Positions 8,874 through 20,102 of a DNA stretch of 64,000 nucleotides are shown one piece after another. The notes under the pieces are model-generated. The model had not been told where the DNA came from. It did no database searches and saw only the letters and a program-made list of their open reading frames with translations. The stretch comes from JABDGM01 sp963738665 (GTDB lineage Bacteria; Planctomycetota; Planctomycetia; Pirellulales; Lacipirellulaceae): positions 1 to 64,000 of the forward strand of contig CAVTXL010000001.1 of NCBI GenBank assembly GCA_963738665.1, read 5' to 3'. A program made the translations under genes and the position numbers. Each line of letters opens with the position of its first letter. The stretch's first letter is position 1.

Positions 8874-9668
8874 ATGGCTGAGAACGTAACGCTTCGAATT
8901 TATCGCGGCGACAATAATCAGGGCGAGATGGTCGAGTACCAGGTGCCGCGGGCGCCGGGAATGGTCGTGCTCGACGCGGTCCACGCCGTGCAGGCCCTCC
9001 ACTCGCCCGACCTGGCCGTCCGCTGGAATTGCAAGGCCGGCAAGTGCGGCTCGTGCGGCGGCGAGGTCAACGGCAAGCCCAAGCTGATGTGCATGGACCG
9101 GCTCGACAATTATCCGCCTGGCGAGCCGATTACTGTGCGGCCGATGAAGTCGTTCCCCGTCATCAAGGACCTGGCCACCGACGTCTCGTGGAACTATCAG
9201 GTCAACAAGAAGATTCCGCCGTTCAAGATGCGCAAAACCCCTCCCCCTGCCCCTCCGCAGAGCGGGAAGGGGGGAAATAGCACCCCTGCCCCGCAGGACG
9301 TGCCCCGCTTCAGCCAGGCCGAGGCCGATCGCGTGCAGGAATTCCGCAAGTGCATCGAGTGCTTCCTCTGCCAAAACGTCTGCCACATCCTCCGCGAGCA
9401 TGACAAACAGAGCGATTTCGGCGGCCCCCGGTTCTTCGTCCGCGTGGCCAGCCTCGAGATGCACCCGCTCGACACGGGCGACCGCCTGGGCCTGGTGAAA
9501 GACGAGCTCGGCCTGGGCTACTGCAACATCACCAAGTGCTGCACGGAAGTCTGCCCAGAACACATCAAGATCACCGACAACGCGATCATCCCGCTCAAGG
9601 AGCGCGTGGTCGACCGCTTCTACGACCCGGTGAAGCGGCTGCTGCGGATTGTATTTCCGGCGAAGTAG
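8874..9668 (+). CDS. sdhB: Succinate dehydrogenase iron-sulfur subunit
   Basis: Electron-transfer subunit linking SdhA flavin to the SdhC haem/quinone site. The N-terminal ferredoxin domain has WNCKAGKCGSCGGEVNGKPK and LMCMD for the [2Fe-2S] cluster. The C-terminal domain has CIECFLCQNVCH and CCTEVCPEH for the [4Fe-4S] and [3Fe-4S] clusters. Length 264, uninterrupted. Odd: the linker between domains carries a proline/glycine-rich insert (KTPPPAPPQSGKGGNSTPAP, about residues 122-141) encoded by a G/C hairpin related to an intergenic repeat at 6628-6648. It lies in frame and away from cluster ligands, so activity is probably kept. Last gene of sdhCAB. Confidence 0.93.
   Translation: MAENVTLRIYRGDNNQGEMVEYQVPRAPGMVVLDAVHAVQALHSPDLAVRWNCKAGKCGSCGGEVNGKPKLMCMDRLDNYPPGEPITVRPMKSFPVIKDLATDVSWNYQVNKKIPPFKMRKTPPPAPPQSGKGGNSTPAPQDVPRFSQAEADRVQEFRKCIECFLCQNVCHILREHDKQSDFGGPRFFVRVASLEMHPLDTGDRLGLVKDELGLGYCNITKCCTEVCPEHIKITDNAIIPLKERVVDRFYDPVKRLLRIVFPAK
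9236..9290. repeat. Hairpin repeat inserted in frame inside sdhB
   Basis: The C-rich run with CCCCTCCCCC at 9239-9257 faces a G-rich run GGGAAGGGGGG at 9262-9276. The composition and symmetry match the intergenic hairpin at 6628-6648. It lies in the linker between the two SdhB iron-sulfur domains and keeps the reading frame. Confidence 0.5.
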
Positions 9669-9670
9669 TC

Positions 9671-9696
9671 GGCACCCTCCGTGTGCCATAGCCGGC
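9671..9696. repeat. Short dispersed CTCCGTGTGCC repeat after sdhB
   Basis: CGGCACCCTCCGTGTGCCATAGCCGG starts 3 bp after the sdhB stop and is a member of the family at 5419-5509 and 63287-63340. It can form a small stem (GGCAC/GTGCC) and could terminate sdh transcription. Confidence 0.5.
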
Positions 9697-9920
9697 GCGA
9701 GTGAAAACGTGCGGCAAGGCAGAGGGGCGCCGCCTGCCAGATTCGCACGCTTTCTCACCCGTACAGTACCACGTTCAATCTTCACAAACTGCAATATCTA
9801 GGCACGTTCGGGTCGAAGCGTTGTTATTATCGGGCCGGTTTGGCAGAATACCCGATAGTCAGCCTTCTCGGCCGCCGAGGATCTAATCCGCGGCCGCTCG
9901 CCGACAACGGAGTGACGATC

Positions 9921-10672
9921 ATGAATTCCCGCGGAATTGTCATTGGAGCTTGGTTCACGGCGTTGATTGCCGGCGGCGTCGTCGCCGGGGAGCCGGAGGC
10001 ACCGGAGCCGGCGAGGAACACGGCCCCTTTGCGCCCCGGTCGCTGACGGCAATCGGCAACGATGTTCAGGCCGCCCTGCGGGCAGAGGCGATTGGGCGAC
10101 GCAATGAAGACAACGCGGCCGATGTGGTGCGACTGGTCGAGTTGTATCAGGAGCTGGCCGCGCATCCGCTGCGGGACGACAGCAAGGTCGCCTGGCAGTT
10201 GGGGATGAAGTTGCGGTTGCGACTGGTGGACGTTCGCGAGCGGCTCGAAAAACGGGGCGGCGCGGCGACGCGGACGGCGAAAGCGAGTGGTGGCCGCCAA
10301 ACGGACATCGCGCCCGTGGATCCGGACCAAGATAGCCCGGCCATTTTGCGACCGGACCAAGATGGTGCGGCTAGGTTCGCGCCGCAAACTCAAGTACTAA
10401 CGCAGCGGCTGCCCCCGCCGGCCGCGCCTCCGGCCGGCCGAGTAGCACCCGCGGCAGCGCCGCAGCCGGCCGCTGGGCCGATTGTCGATTATGGCCCGCA
10501 GCTCGTGGAGCTGATTGAAGCGACGATTTCGCCGGGCACCTGGAACATCAACGGCGGGCCGGGGGCGATTGTGTATTACCAGCCGCTGCGGGTGCTGGTC
10601 GTCAGCGCGCCCGACGACGTACAAAATCAGATCGGCGGCGTGGTCGGCCGACTGCGGGCGACCCGGCCGTAG
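9921..10672 (+). CDS. Secreted hypothetical protein (one frameshift)
   Basis: ATG 9921 opens a signal peptide (MNSRGIVIGAWFTALIAGGV, cleavage likely after VVAG). The frame breaks at a CCCC run (10034-10037) and resumes as SLTAIGNDVQAALRAEA. An alpha-helical stretch VVRLVELYQELAAHPLRDD is followed by an Arg/Ala-rich region, a Pro/Ala-rich linker and a conserved-looking C-terminal block: LVELIEATISPGTWNINGG, then LRVLVVSAPDDVQNQIGGVV. The last block resembles short C-terminal domains of planctomycete exported proteins, where ISP-TW and a loop of hydrophobic beta strands recur; no function is known to me. Joined length about 250 residues. Stands alone after sdhB. Confidence 0.6.
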
Positions 10673-10684
10673 CCGAAATTGAGC

Positions 10685-11053
10685 TCATACTTCGTACACC
10701 TTCAGCACTTCATCCCCATAGTGGTTGATCACTTTCACCGCAATTCTGCTCGCGTCCGGTCGCGGAAAGGGCCGGCTGGTCGTGCTGTAGATGCTGCTCC
10801 AGGCGGGTTCGCCAATTTCGGCTCGGAGAGCGCGTTTTAACTTTTCGTAGGGCTCGCCCGCGCCGGTAAAGTAGGCATGGCCGACGAAGAAGCTTTCGCC
10901 GTTGTAAGCGGTGTCGATGAACCAGCAAGCGATGTCGTCGGTTGACGAGTTGCGGATTTCGCCGGTCGTCGGGTCGTACACGTCCAGGCCTTTGAGTTCC
11001 ACGATTAGCTGGCTGTCGTTTTGCTTCTTGATCTCGATGTCCGGCTCGTGAAA
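10685..11053 (-). pseudogene. C-terminal fragment of a type III/adenine DNA methyltransferase (Mod)
   Basis: A minus-strand frame begins without a start codon at about 11053 (HEPDIEIKKQNDSQLIVELK) and continues LDVYDPTTGEI, DDIACWFIDTAYNGESFFV, HAYFTGAGEPYEKLKRAL and AVKVINHYGDEVLKVYEV to a stop at 10685. This pattern matches, from memory, the C terminus of site-specific adenine methyltransferases of the type III Mod kind. The catalytic and SAM-binding parts are absent, because the frame is closed upstream by unrelated sequence with a TACTGAGTACTGAGTACT low-complexity string at 11113-11130. It is therefore a gene remnant, lying next to a second restriction-gene remnant. Confidence 0.5.
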
Positions 11054-11159
11054 TTACGTTGCCGTGAGCGTGCCTGTCCCCTTCTTCAACAGCCTGTTAC
11101 TGGGTATCGTGTACTGAGTACTGAGTACTAAACCGGCGGCGCGTCGTTGCGCGGTAAGG

Positions 11160-11536
11160 GGGCGTCCTCCGAGTCTGGCTCACTTCGCGGAACATCTCCG
11201 GCCGCGGCTGGCCACTGACTCGTTCATAAATCTCCCATACCTGATTGGACCACTTCTTTCGCTGCGAAAGAATTCCGGCAACTGGCCGAACAGTATCTCA
11301 AGAAACTGCTGCGCCGACATCGGCGTCCCATCGGGCTACCAGAAGCTGGTGGCCATCATGCTTTGCAGCGTCCGCCCCTTGCCGTCGGCAAGTCGCACTT
11401 TCGCCTTTCGCCGACGGTTACACGTGCAACGGATGTTGCCACATTCGGGACATGGCTCTTCTGGACAAGGCCAATCCTGATTATGCTCCAGGCGCGACAA
11501 AGCGACAAGTTGCGCAGCGGTACTCCGACAAATCAC
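11160..11536 (-). pseudogene. C-terminal remnant of a type I restriction subunit (HsdR-like)
   Basis: Reading leftward, PCPECGNIRCTC is followed by KAKVRLADGKGRTLQSMMAT and SFW, then an in-frame TAG stop (11336-11338). The frame then carries on without a shift as PDGTPMSAQQFLEILFGQLP and EFFRS. This is how HsdR/EcoEI-R-like C-terminal domains read, with one residue replaced by the stop codon. Past EFFRSE the sequence no longer resembles the family. A nonsense codon plus missing helicase and nuclease parts mark a true pseudogene, unlike the homopolymer frameshifts elsewhere. Confidence 0.5.
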
Positions 11537-11856
11537 GACGACCCGAATGAACGATGAGCAGAGAGACAGCGGGCAGGAGGCCCGGCGCTGAGATAGGTCT
11601 TACACCCCGGACAGCTGCCAGCAGTTTTCTGGCCGCGTGCCGGCCCCGAGAGCGAGTGGGCGGGCAGGGTTTCGCCCACCAATAGAGCACATTCGCTGAC
11701 CGATTCCAAGCAAATTCCTGGCCACGCGCAGTTGCGCACTTCCCAACAACTTTCCAGGATTTTTTTCGACAACCGGCCTGCGCCCGCCGTTCGCTCACCG
11801 TTTACGCGCCCTGGCGGGCGAACCTGTTCGCCGCGTTGCCGATTGCCAATGACCAA
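11533..11856 (-). CDS. Cys-rich hypothetical frame, doubtful
   Basis: An open frame of 107 residues with six cysteines, including ILESCWEVRNCAWPGIC and GSCPGCKTYLSAG. The CWExxxC start and spaced CxxC recall small two-CW zinc-binding proteins, but the spacing is not a good match and composition is poor. It overlaps the HsdR remnant by 4 bp in the same direction. It could be a decayed small protein or chance. Confidence 0.2.
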   Translation of the reverse strand: MVIGNRQRGEQVRPPGRVNGERTAGAGRLSKKILESCWEVRNCAWPGICLESVSECALLVGETLPAHSLSGPARGQKTAGSCPGCKTYLSAGPPARCLSAHRSFGSS

Positions 11857-12030
11857 AAGTGCCGCTGGGCAAACGCATCAAAATCTGCTACGATGAACTT
11901 GCCAGAAATCATGTCTCGCGCCCGTGCGCAAAAAAAGCCGGATGCTGCTTTGCAGGCAGCCGACCGGCTTGATCTTTTTCTCTTGCCCTGCACGTTGCGC
12001 ACGGGCAATTGTGCGTTGACGACGCCAACC

Positions 12031-12351
12031 TTAGGCAACGACGTCCTTGAGCTTCTTCAGCGGGCGGATTTTGACGACGTTGCGGGCCGGCTTGGCCTTG
12101 AACGTGGTCGGTTCGCCGGTGAAGGGGTTCGTGCCTTGGCGTTCTTTCGTCGCCGGCTTGTGCTGGACGACGATCTTGCACAGGCCGTGGATCGTGAAGC
12201 TCTTCGGGCCGCGGCCCGAGAGGGCCTTCTTGATCTGCTCATTCAAGGCATCAAACACCGCGCTGACGTTGCGCTTCGATAGGCCGGTTTGATCGGCAAT
12301 GCTCGAGAACACCTCGGTCTTGGTGGGCGGTTTTGGGGTGGCTTTCGCCAT
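12031..12351 (-). CDS. HU/IHF-family DNA-binding protein
   Basis: A nucleoid-associated histone-like protein that binds and bends DNA as a dimer. From ATG 12351: a Lys/Pro-rich N-terminal tail (MAKATPKPPTKTEVFSSIAD), helices SKRNVSAVFDALNEQIKKAL, strands SFTIHGLCKIVVQHKPATK, the DNA-binding arm GTNPFTGEPTTFKAKPARN, then VVKIRPLKKLKDVVA. It has 106 residues, slightly longer than typical HU because of the tail. The frame extends upstream of 12351, but the family pattern fixes the start here. Alone on its strand, divergent from the large plus-strand cluster. Confidence 0.9.
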   Translation of the reverse strand: MAKATPKPPTKTEVFSSIADQTGLSKRNVSAVFDALNEQIKKALSGRGPKSFTIHGLCKIVVQHKPATKERQGTNPFTGEPTTFKAKPARNVVKIRPLKKLKDVVA

Positions 12352-12441
12352 GTTGCTGAATCCTCCAGACTTTGTTCGGGACGGGGAACGGTTGAAAAAT
12401 GTTACAACGTAAAGAGCCGCTGGCGTAATGTGATCGTGCAA

Positions 12442-12922
12442 ATTAAAGTCTGCCGGGGCAAAAATACAAGCCGGAAAATGCCTGAAATGCCGAGAAAAAC
12501 GGCCAGTTGGCCGGTTTGGGCCCCAAATTGCCCGGGAAATGGGCGAGCTGGTTCAATATCGATCCGAAAATCGCAGCTTCCGGCCCCGGACGAGGCTGCC
12601 GTTGGCTTGATCTACAGGCGGCAGGCTGTAAGATGAAATATAGTAGCGACTTACGCTGTAATTGACAGGCAAAACCGCCCCCACCCTGCCTCTCGAACCT
12701 TCTGGACGGCCCAATCCGACCAGCCGGTAATCAAGAAACAATCAAGAAACTCCGCGGGCCGCGTGGCGAACCGCGGAGCACGGCGGCAGTCGGCGAACGT
12801 CTATTGTCAGGACCGCTTAGCTCGTTAGTTTATGGTAAACCGGCCGCCGAACGGCGGGGCGACTCCGACATAGTGGCCGCGGGGTTACGTCGGCCGCCCC
12901 CCCAAAGGCCCGAGGGATCGAC
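12442..12922. other. Intergenic region, no gene recognised
   Basis: About 480 bp between the HU gene and the large propeller gene. I see no coding frame with convincing composition, no RNA fold and no repeat family member. It must hold the divergent promoters for HU and the plus-strand cluster, but I cannot place them with confidence. Confidence 0.4.
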
Positions 12923-15900
12923 ATGCATGTTACGCCACGAGTTGATCGCACCGGTTGCCGGCCTCGGGCCCAAGTTGAAATCGGGCATGCGTCTTGCCGT
13001 CAGCACCTAATCTCATTTGCTGCCGCAGCCTTGATTGCTGCTGCCTTTTTTATCACGCGGGCGGACGCCCAAGTGCAGATTCGCGTCGCGCCGTTTCCCG
13101 CGGCAGCCGACCAGGAACCGACCTCCAGTTCGCGCGTGTATTTGCCGACCGATCGCGCGCTGTCGCGGGCGATGGAGCGGGCCCGCGAGCGGCTCGACGC
13201 AGGCGAATATCAGCAGGCGCTTAACTTTCTCGAGCAGATCCTGTCACGCGAGGAAGATTCGTTTTTGGACGACTCCTCCGACGCGGCCTCGCGCTCCGGA
13301 CTGAAGGCCACCGCCCGCAAGCTGATCGGCGAGTTGCCGCCGGAGGGTCACGATGCCTTCGAGCTGCTCTACGGTGCGGCGGCGCGTCGGCAGTTGGAGA
13401 CGGCGGCCTCGGCCGGCGACCGGGCGGGCGTGGCCCAAGTCGTACGGCAGTATTTTCACACGACGGCGGGCTACGAGGCGACCCTCATCTTGGCTCAGAT
13501 GGAAACCGACGCCGGGCATCTGGCGGCGGCTGGCCAGTTGTATCGGGAATTGCTCAATTCTCCCCGCGCCGTCGCCGCCCTCGACCCGCAGCTCTCGACG
13601 TTAGCGGCGTTGAACCAGTTGGCCGCCGGGCATGCGGACGCAGGGGCCGCCATATTGAAGACCCTGATCGAGCGCGACGCCAGCGCCGCTCTGGTGTTGG
13701 GCGGCCATTCGCAGCAATTTCCGGGCGCGGGAGGCGATTTGGCAGGCTGGCTGGCCGAACGCGCCGGCCGGCCGCAGAGTTTGGCCCTGTCAGATAGCGA
13801 CTGGTCGACGCTGCACGGCGACGCGTCCCGCAACGCCGAGCGCAACGGCGGCGGCCCACATTTGCACGCCCGCTGGCAGGCCCGCGTCGTCAACGATCCG
13901 AGTCTGGAAGACTTCGTCTCAAATCGCGACCGGCAATTCGGCGAGCGCAACCTGGTCTTGATTCCCGCGGCCCGGCCGATCGTCGTCGACAATGTCGTTT
14001 TGATGCGAACGCCCGCAAACGTCGTGGCCGTCGATTGGCAAACCGGCAAGCGAATTTGGGAGACGCGCGAGGAAGAGGGATTTACGACCCAGCAATTGCG
14101 GCCGTCCGCACCGACTGCCGACGGGACGGAGGATTGGTCGACGCCAGCCGGCCTGCTGGAGCAGCGGCTGTGGGACGACGCCCTGGCGATGTCGCTTTCG
14201 AGCGACGGCCAGCGAGCGTACGTGATCCGCACTCAGCCCATATCGCCGGAAGAGGCCGTGATGGCTTGGCAACTGCCGATGATGGGCGTGACCAACCAGT
14301 CGTCGCTGGCGACTAATCAATTGTCGGCCTATGAACTCGCCACCGAGGGGAAGCTGGCCTGGGATCTCGACGGCAGCCGCGCGAGCGGCGACCTGGCGGG
14401 CGCGTTCTTTTTGGGAGCGCCGCTGGCGATCGACAAATCGCTCTACGTCCTGGCCGAGATGCGTAGCGCGGTGTACCTCGTCGCGCTCGATCCTGCGCAC
14501 CGGCCATCTGCTGTGGCAACAGCAGTTGTTAGGATTGGAGCAAGGCATTTCGCTGGATCCGCGGCGGCGGCTAATGGGTAGTTCGCCCTCGTATAGCGGC
14601 GGCATCTTGGTCTGCCCGACGTCGGCGGGGGCGACCGTCGCCGTCGACCTCGTGCGCCGAGAACTGGCTTGGGTGTACGAGTACTCGCGCGGCTCGATGA
14701 GCCTGGCAGAGCTGCGGGCACTCATGCAGCAGCAGCAAGTGCCGGGGCAAATCATGCGCTCGAACGATCATTGGTTGGATAGTGCGGCCATCATCGACGA
14801 CGGCCGCGTCTATTTAACGCCGGCCGAATCGCAAGAAATGCACTGTCTCGATTTGCAAACGGGCACGCAAATCTGGAAGCACCCGCAGGGTGATGCCTTG
14901 TTTGTGGGATGCGTTCATAAAGGCGTGGTGCTGTTGATCGACGTGGACGGCGTTGAGGGTCTGCGCAGTAGATGGCACGCCGGCCTGGGCCGAGAAGTCG
15001 TCGCCGTTTCCAGAAGGGGTGCGACCAGCGGGGCAGGGTTATCTGAGCGACGGTCGATATCATCTCCCACTGACCAGCGGCGCGGTGCTGGCGATCGACG
15101 TGGCGACCGGCAAGCAGACCAACCTGGCCAGCGGCGAAAGCGAGGCCCTGCTCGGCAACCTGGTCTGCGCGGGGAAGTGTCATTTCGCAGTCGCCGCTCG
15201 TAATGAACAAGTTTGAACAGATTGAAGTCTTGGAGCAGCGGGCGGAAACGGCGCTGGCCAAGAACGCCGACGACGCCACGGCCATTCGCGAGCTGGCCGA
15301 AATCAAGCACCTGGCCGGTCACACCGGCGAGGCGATTGCGCTATTGAAGCGGGCCTACGGTCTGTCGCCGGACGACCCCCTCGTCCGCGACATGCTGGGC
15401 GAGTACCTGCTGGAGGGCCTCAGCGCCGACTTCAACGCGAATCGGGCCGACCTGCCGCTGTTGCGGCGTCTGCTCGCGGGCCAGCCGCAGGAACTGCGGA
15501 TGCTGCGGATGGAGGCCCGCGCCCTGGAAAAATCGGGTGATCGCCTGGGCGCGTGGGACGCCTACGGGCGATTGGCAGATCGCGATTCCGCCCAGTCGTC
15601 GTTGCTGACAGTCGACGACAACAGCGCGTACTCGGTTCGCAGCGATCGCTGGCTTTCGGGCCGCCTGGCCGCGCTCTGGGGTACCGCCACGAGCAGCGAG
15701 AGAACAGCGATGGCCGCGCGGGCGGAAATCGCGACGGGCAAATTGGGCGCCGAGCCCGGCATCGATGCGCTCGAGCGGCTTTCTGTCGCGGTTCGGTGGG
15801 CTACCCGTCTCGGACCAGGCCCGCCTCGAGCTGCGCGGCGGTATCTCAAGGCGCGGCAGTTCGACGCCGCTGAGATTCAATTGTTAGCGCTTGCCAATGC

Positions 15901-17752
15901 GGCGGAGAACGAAACACGGGCCGCCGCAGACGCGCTCCTGACGCAAGAACTCGTCGAATGCGCAAAGTACGACGCGGCCGCCGTGGCCGCCGCGCGGCTG
16001 CTGGGCGAATGGTCCGGCACGCCCGTGGGCGAGGGACTGACCGGCCCGCAATGGGTCCAGCGGCTGGCGCACGATCGCCCGCCCTTTGCGCGGGCCGTGA
16101 GCCAGGCTTGGCCGCGCGGCAAGGTATCGGCCCAAAACGTGGCTTCCAGCGGGCCGGCGGGGCGTCCCCCGTTTGCCGGCCGGCCGGACCGCATTCAGCC
16201 GCAAACCGGATATCGCCGCTTGCGCATCGAGCAAGAGTATCCCGGCTCGGTGAGCACGGACGATTGGCTGTTGTCGACCGACGGCTCTCAGCTTGTGGCC
16301 CGCAACTGCACGGGCGGCGATTTCCTCGCGCTCGCGATCGAGCAGAATGCCCGCACCCGACCCCTTGCTGAAAACAGCTACGTGCACGCCGCCCGCCTCG
16401 GGCAACTCGTCGTCGCATCGCTCGGTAATCGGATTGTGGCGATCGATGGCCGACAGGACGGCGACATTGATGAGAGCGACATCTTATGGCAGGCGTATCC
16501 GCTGGGCAAGTTTCAAGTTCCCGCGACGTCGCGTTCGCGAACCCGCACTCCGCGGAACCCAGCCATCTACGTCACCGTATCGGACCGCCGCCGCGACCTC
16601 CTCGCCACTGCGGCCGGCGCCCTGGGGCCGGTTACGCCGCGCGGCGTCGTATTTTACGACCAAGGCGAATTGAAGTGCGTCGACCCGCTCAGCGGCGAAA
16701 CGCTGTGGGCCCGCAAGGACATCCCCCGCGGCTGCGAACTGTTCGGCGACGACGAATTTGTCTGCGCAGCCGAGCCGAAGGAGCACGACATTTACGTTCT
16801 AAGAATGCTCGACGGTGAGACCATCGAGCGCCGCAAAATGAATGAGATGAGCTGGCTGCTGACCACCGGCCGCAACGTGGCCACGGTGCAAAGTCGCCCC
16901 GCGGGCGGCGCCACGAAAACGAACATCTCGGTTGTGGACGGTGCCACAGGCAAGCTGCTGGTGGAAACAACCCACCCCTTGGGCAGTCTGATGACGGTCG
17001 TCGAGCCGAACCTGGTCGCCATCTACGATCCGACCGGCAAGTTTCAGGTGATCGACGTTCGGCAAGGCAAACTGATCATCGATCAAACCCTTGAGCCATA
17101 CCCCGATGCGCAACGAATCTTCGCGAGCGAATCCGGCGACCAGTTCGTGCTCGGAATCAGCACCAACGTGCAAATTGGCAAGCACCAATCGCTAAGTGCC
17201 GATTTTGTTCCGCTCAACGGGCTGGTATACGCGTTCAGCTTATCCACCGGTCAGCCGCTGTGGCCGGCGCCCGCCGTGGTCCGCGAGCGGTTTTTGTGGC
17301 TGGCCGCGCCGCGCGAGTTGCCACTCATCATTTTCGCCGAGCGAGAAGCCCAGCGCGACACCGGCGGCGGCAGCGCGAAGCTGCGGCTCTTGTGCCTCGA
17401 TGGGCACACTGGCCGGAGCGTGTATCGCAACGACGACTTGCCCGATACGCTGAATGGGCAGTTCCGCGTCCGCGTCCAGCCTGCAGCGGACAGCCTGGAT
17501 GCCGAATCGAACGCTGGCCCGCCTCGCGACGTCATCATCGTGGAAATGAGTGCGCGGGAAATCCGGCTGACGCCCACCGACCAGCCCCAGCCGCCCGAGC
17601 CGCCGGCCCAGGACGACCTGGTGGCCGCCCGCGAATTCAGTACGCAGGGTATGTCGGCGCTGCTCGAGCGTGCCACTCGTGCGCTGCAAGAATCGCAGCC
17701 AGGAAATTCTCAGCCAGGCCGAGGGAGGCGCGGCAACCGGCGTGGCCGGTAG
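12923..17752 (+). CDS. Giant secreted TPR / PQQ-propeller protein (frameshifted)
   Basis: A protein of about 1,600 residues, seen in four joined frames (breaks near 14495, 14965 and 15205). The N terminus has a signal-like segment LISFAAAALIAAAFFITRAD. Next comes a helical TPR-like region (YQQALNFLEQILSREEDS, then AGQLYRELLNSP), a first beta-propeller of PQQ/BamB type (VVAVDWQTGKRIWETRE, LVALDPA, MHCLDLQTGTQIWK, VLAIDVATGKQTNLA), a middle TPR-like region (EQIEVLEQRAETALAKNAD, GEAIALLKRAYGLSPDD) and a second propeller (RIVAIDGRQDGDIDE, LKCVDPLSGETLWARKD, VYAFSLSTGQPLWPAP). Such repeats bind partners rather than catalyse; assembly-factor or redox function cannot be told apart here. First gene of the MoxR-type cluster. 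The exact start is uncertain because the n-region is long. Confidence 0.7.
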
Positions 17753-17794
17753 ACTGCTCGCGAACGTTCTTGGCAACAGCCGAGAGAGCCGAAG

Positions 17795-18859
17795 ATGTTT
17801 CGAATCATCAATCATAATTGCTGGAGGCCGGCCGTCGCGCTGCTGACGTTCGCCCTCGCCGCGCCGGCAGCGTCGACAGCTCGCGCCGAGATCACCAGCC
17901 CCCGCGTCCGCCGCGTCGTCTCCGAGGGGCTTGATTGGCTCGCCTACAACCAACATAAGACGGGGCACTGGACGGCCCAGGGCCGCTACCCGACGGCGAT
18001 GACCGCGCTCTCCGGCCTGGCCATGCTCTCCGAGGGCTCAACCGTAACCCAAGGCAAATATTCCGAAAATCTGCGGCGGGCCGTCGATTACATCGTGCGG
18101 CAGAGTCGCCCCAACGGCCTGATCGGCGACCCATTGGTCGACGATCGCTACACGTATGGGCACGGCTTTTCGATGTTGTTCCTGTCCCAAGTGCTTGGCG
18201 ATGAAGAGGATGAGGACCGCCGGGCCGAGTTGATCGACGTGCTAACCCGCGCGGTGGCGTTCACCGGCCAGGCCCAGACCGAGGCCGGCGGCTGGGGCTA
18301 CGTCAGCGCGAAAGACGGCGGCGGTTTCGACGAGGGCTCGACGACGATCACCCAAGTGCAGGGCCTCCGCGGCTGCCGCAATGCGGGCATCCCGGTGCCC
18401 AAGGAAATCATCGACAAGGCCGTGCACTACATCAAAGATTGCACGCTGGCCGACGGGGCCGTGCAGTACAGCTCGAAGGGGGGCGGCGGCCGCCCGGCGA
18501 TTACGGCCGCGGCCATCGCCTGCTTGTTCAACGCCGGCGAGTACGACAGCGATTACGTCCCGCGGATGATGAAATACTGCGAGCAGAATTTAAGCCAGGA
18601 CACCCGCGCCAGCTACGGCCATTGGCACTACGCCCACTTCTATTATTCGCAGGTGCTCTACCGCGAAGGGGGCCAGAAGTGGGAGACCTACCGCAACGAA
18701 ATCCAGGCCAAGCTGCTGCGCGAGGCCGAGGAAGTAAAGCTCGGCGACGGCACGGGGGTTCAATGGACACAGGGTCTGGTTGGGCCAGTCTATACGACGG
18801 CGCTGAACTTGGTGATCTTGCAACTGGATAATGCATGTTTGCCCATTTTTCAGCGGTAG
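17795..18859 (+). CDS. Secreted prenyltransferase/squalene-oxidase-repeat (alpha/alpha-toroid) protein
   Basis: 354 residues with a signal peptide (AVALLTFALAAPAASTARAE, cleavage after ARA). The mature part has repeated toroid motifs: GLDWLAYNQHKTGHWTA, AVDYIVRQSRPNGLIGD, QTEAGGWGYVSAKDGGGFDE, AVHYIKDCTLADGAVQYSS, ending ALNLVILQLDN. This fold occurs in terpene cyclases, prenyltransferase beta subunits and thioester-containing domains, but no catalytic DxDD, zinc triad or CGEQ thioester is visible. In planctomycetes such genes commonly precede MoxR genes; the role is unknown, perhaps protein binding in the envelope. It lies 42 bp after the propeller gene. Confidence 0.75.
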   Translation: MFRIINHNCWRPAVALLTFALAAPAASTARAEITSPRVRRVVSEGLDWLAYNQHKTGHWTAQGRYPTAMTALSGLAMLSEGSTVTQGKYSENLRRAVDYIVRQSRPNGLIGDPLVDDRYTYGHGFSMLFLSQVLGDEEDEDRRAELIDVLTRAVAFTGQAQTEAGGWGYVSAKDGGGFDEGSTTITQVQGLRGCRNAGIPVPKEIIDKAVHYIKDCTLADGAVQYSSKGGGGRPAITAAAIACLFNAGEYDSDYVPRMMKYCEQNLSQDTRASYGHWHYAHFYYSQVLYREGGQKWETYRNEIQAKLLREAEEVKLGDGTGVQWTQGLVGPVYTTALNLVILQLDNACLPIFQR

Positions 18860-18904
18860 AGAACACAGAGAAAGAATATGACCCCATAGGGTACAGAGAT
18901 CGCA

Positions 18905-19005
18905 GCGGTGAAACACAAAAATGCAAAAATGTTAAATGCAAAATGGACAATGGGGGAATGGATTCTTCATTTTGCATTCTTTTGCATTCGCCATGCTCGA
19001 TGTGT
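18905..19005. repeat. Palindromic heptamer repeat, copy 1 (upstream of MoxR)
   Basis: Left arm AAAAATGCAAAAATG and TTAAATGCAAAATGG; right arm CATTTTGCATTCTTTTGCAT. This is the TGCAAAA/TTTTGCA variant of the repeat. It is outside the MoxR reading frame if translation begins at 19053. Confidence 0.8.
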
Positions 19006-19052
19006 CATCCGCTATGGCCAATCACCTCCGAAACAACAGAGCTAATCCGGAT

Positions 19053-20102
<1,050 letters not shown>

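Noticed and set aside
8781..9794. 337-residue minus-strand frame opposite sdhB
   Set aside because: sdhB on the plus strand has all cluster cysteines; the reverse frame has no recognisable domain.
9840..9920. Possible tRNA-like sequence before the secreted protein at 9921
   Set aside because: The string encoding RRGSNPRPLADN recalls frames read across tRNA genes, but no cloverleaf with paired acceptor stem can be made.
11533..11856. Firm call of a two-CW zinc protein
   Set aside because: Only part of the cysteine spacing fits and the frame overlaps a gene remnant; left as a doubtful frame.
18936..19052. Upstream start for MoxR giving a hydrophobic N terminus from the repeat
   Set aside because: MoxR proteins are cytoplasmic, and the family's N terminus begins after 19053; the extension is only the open repeat frame.
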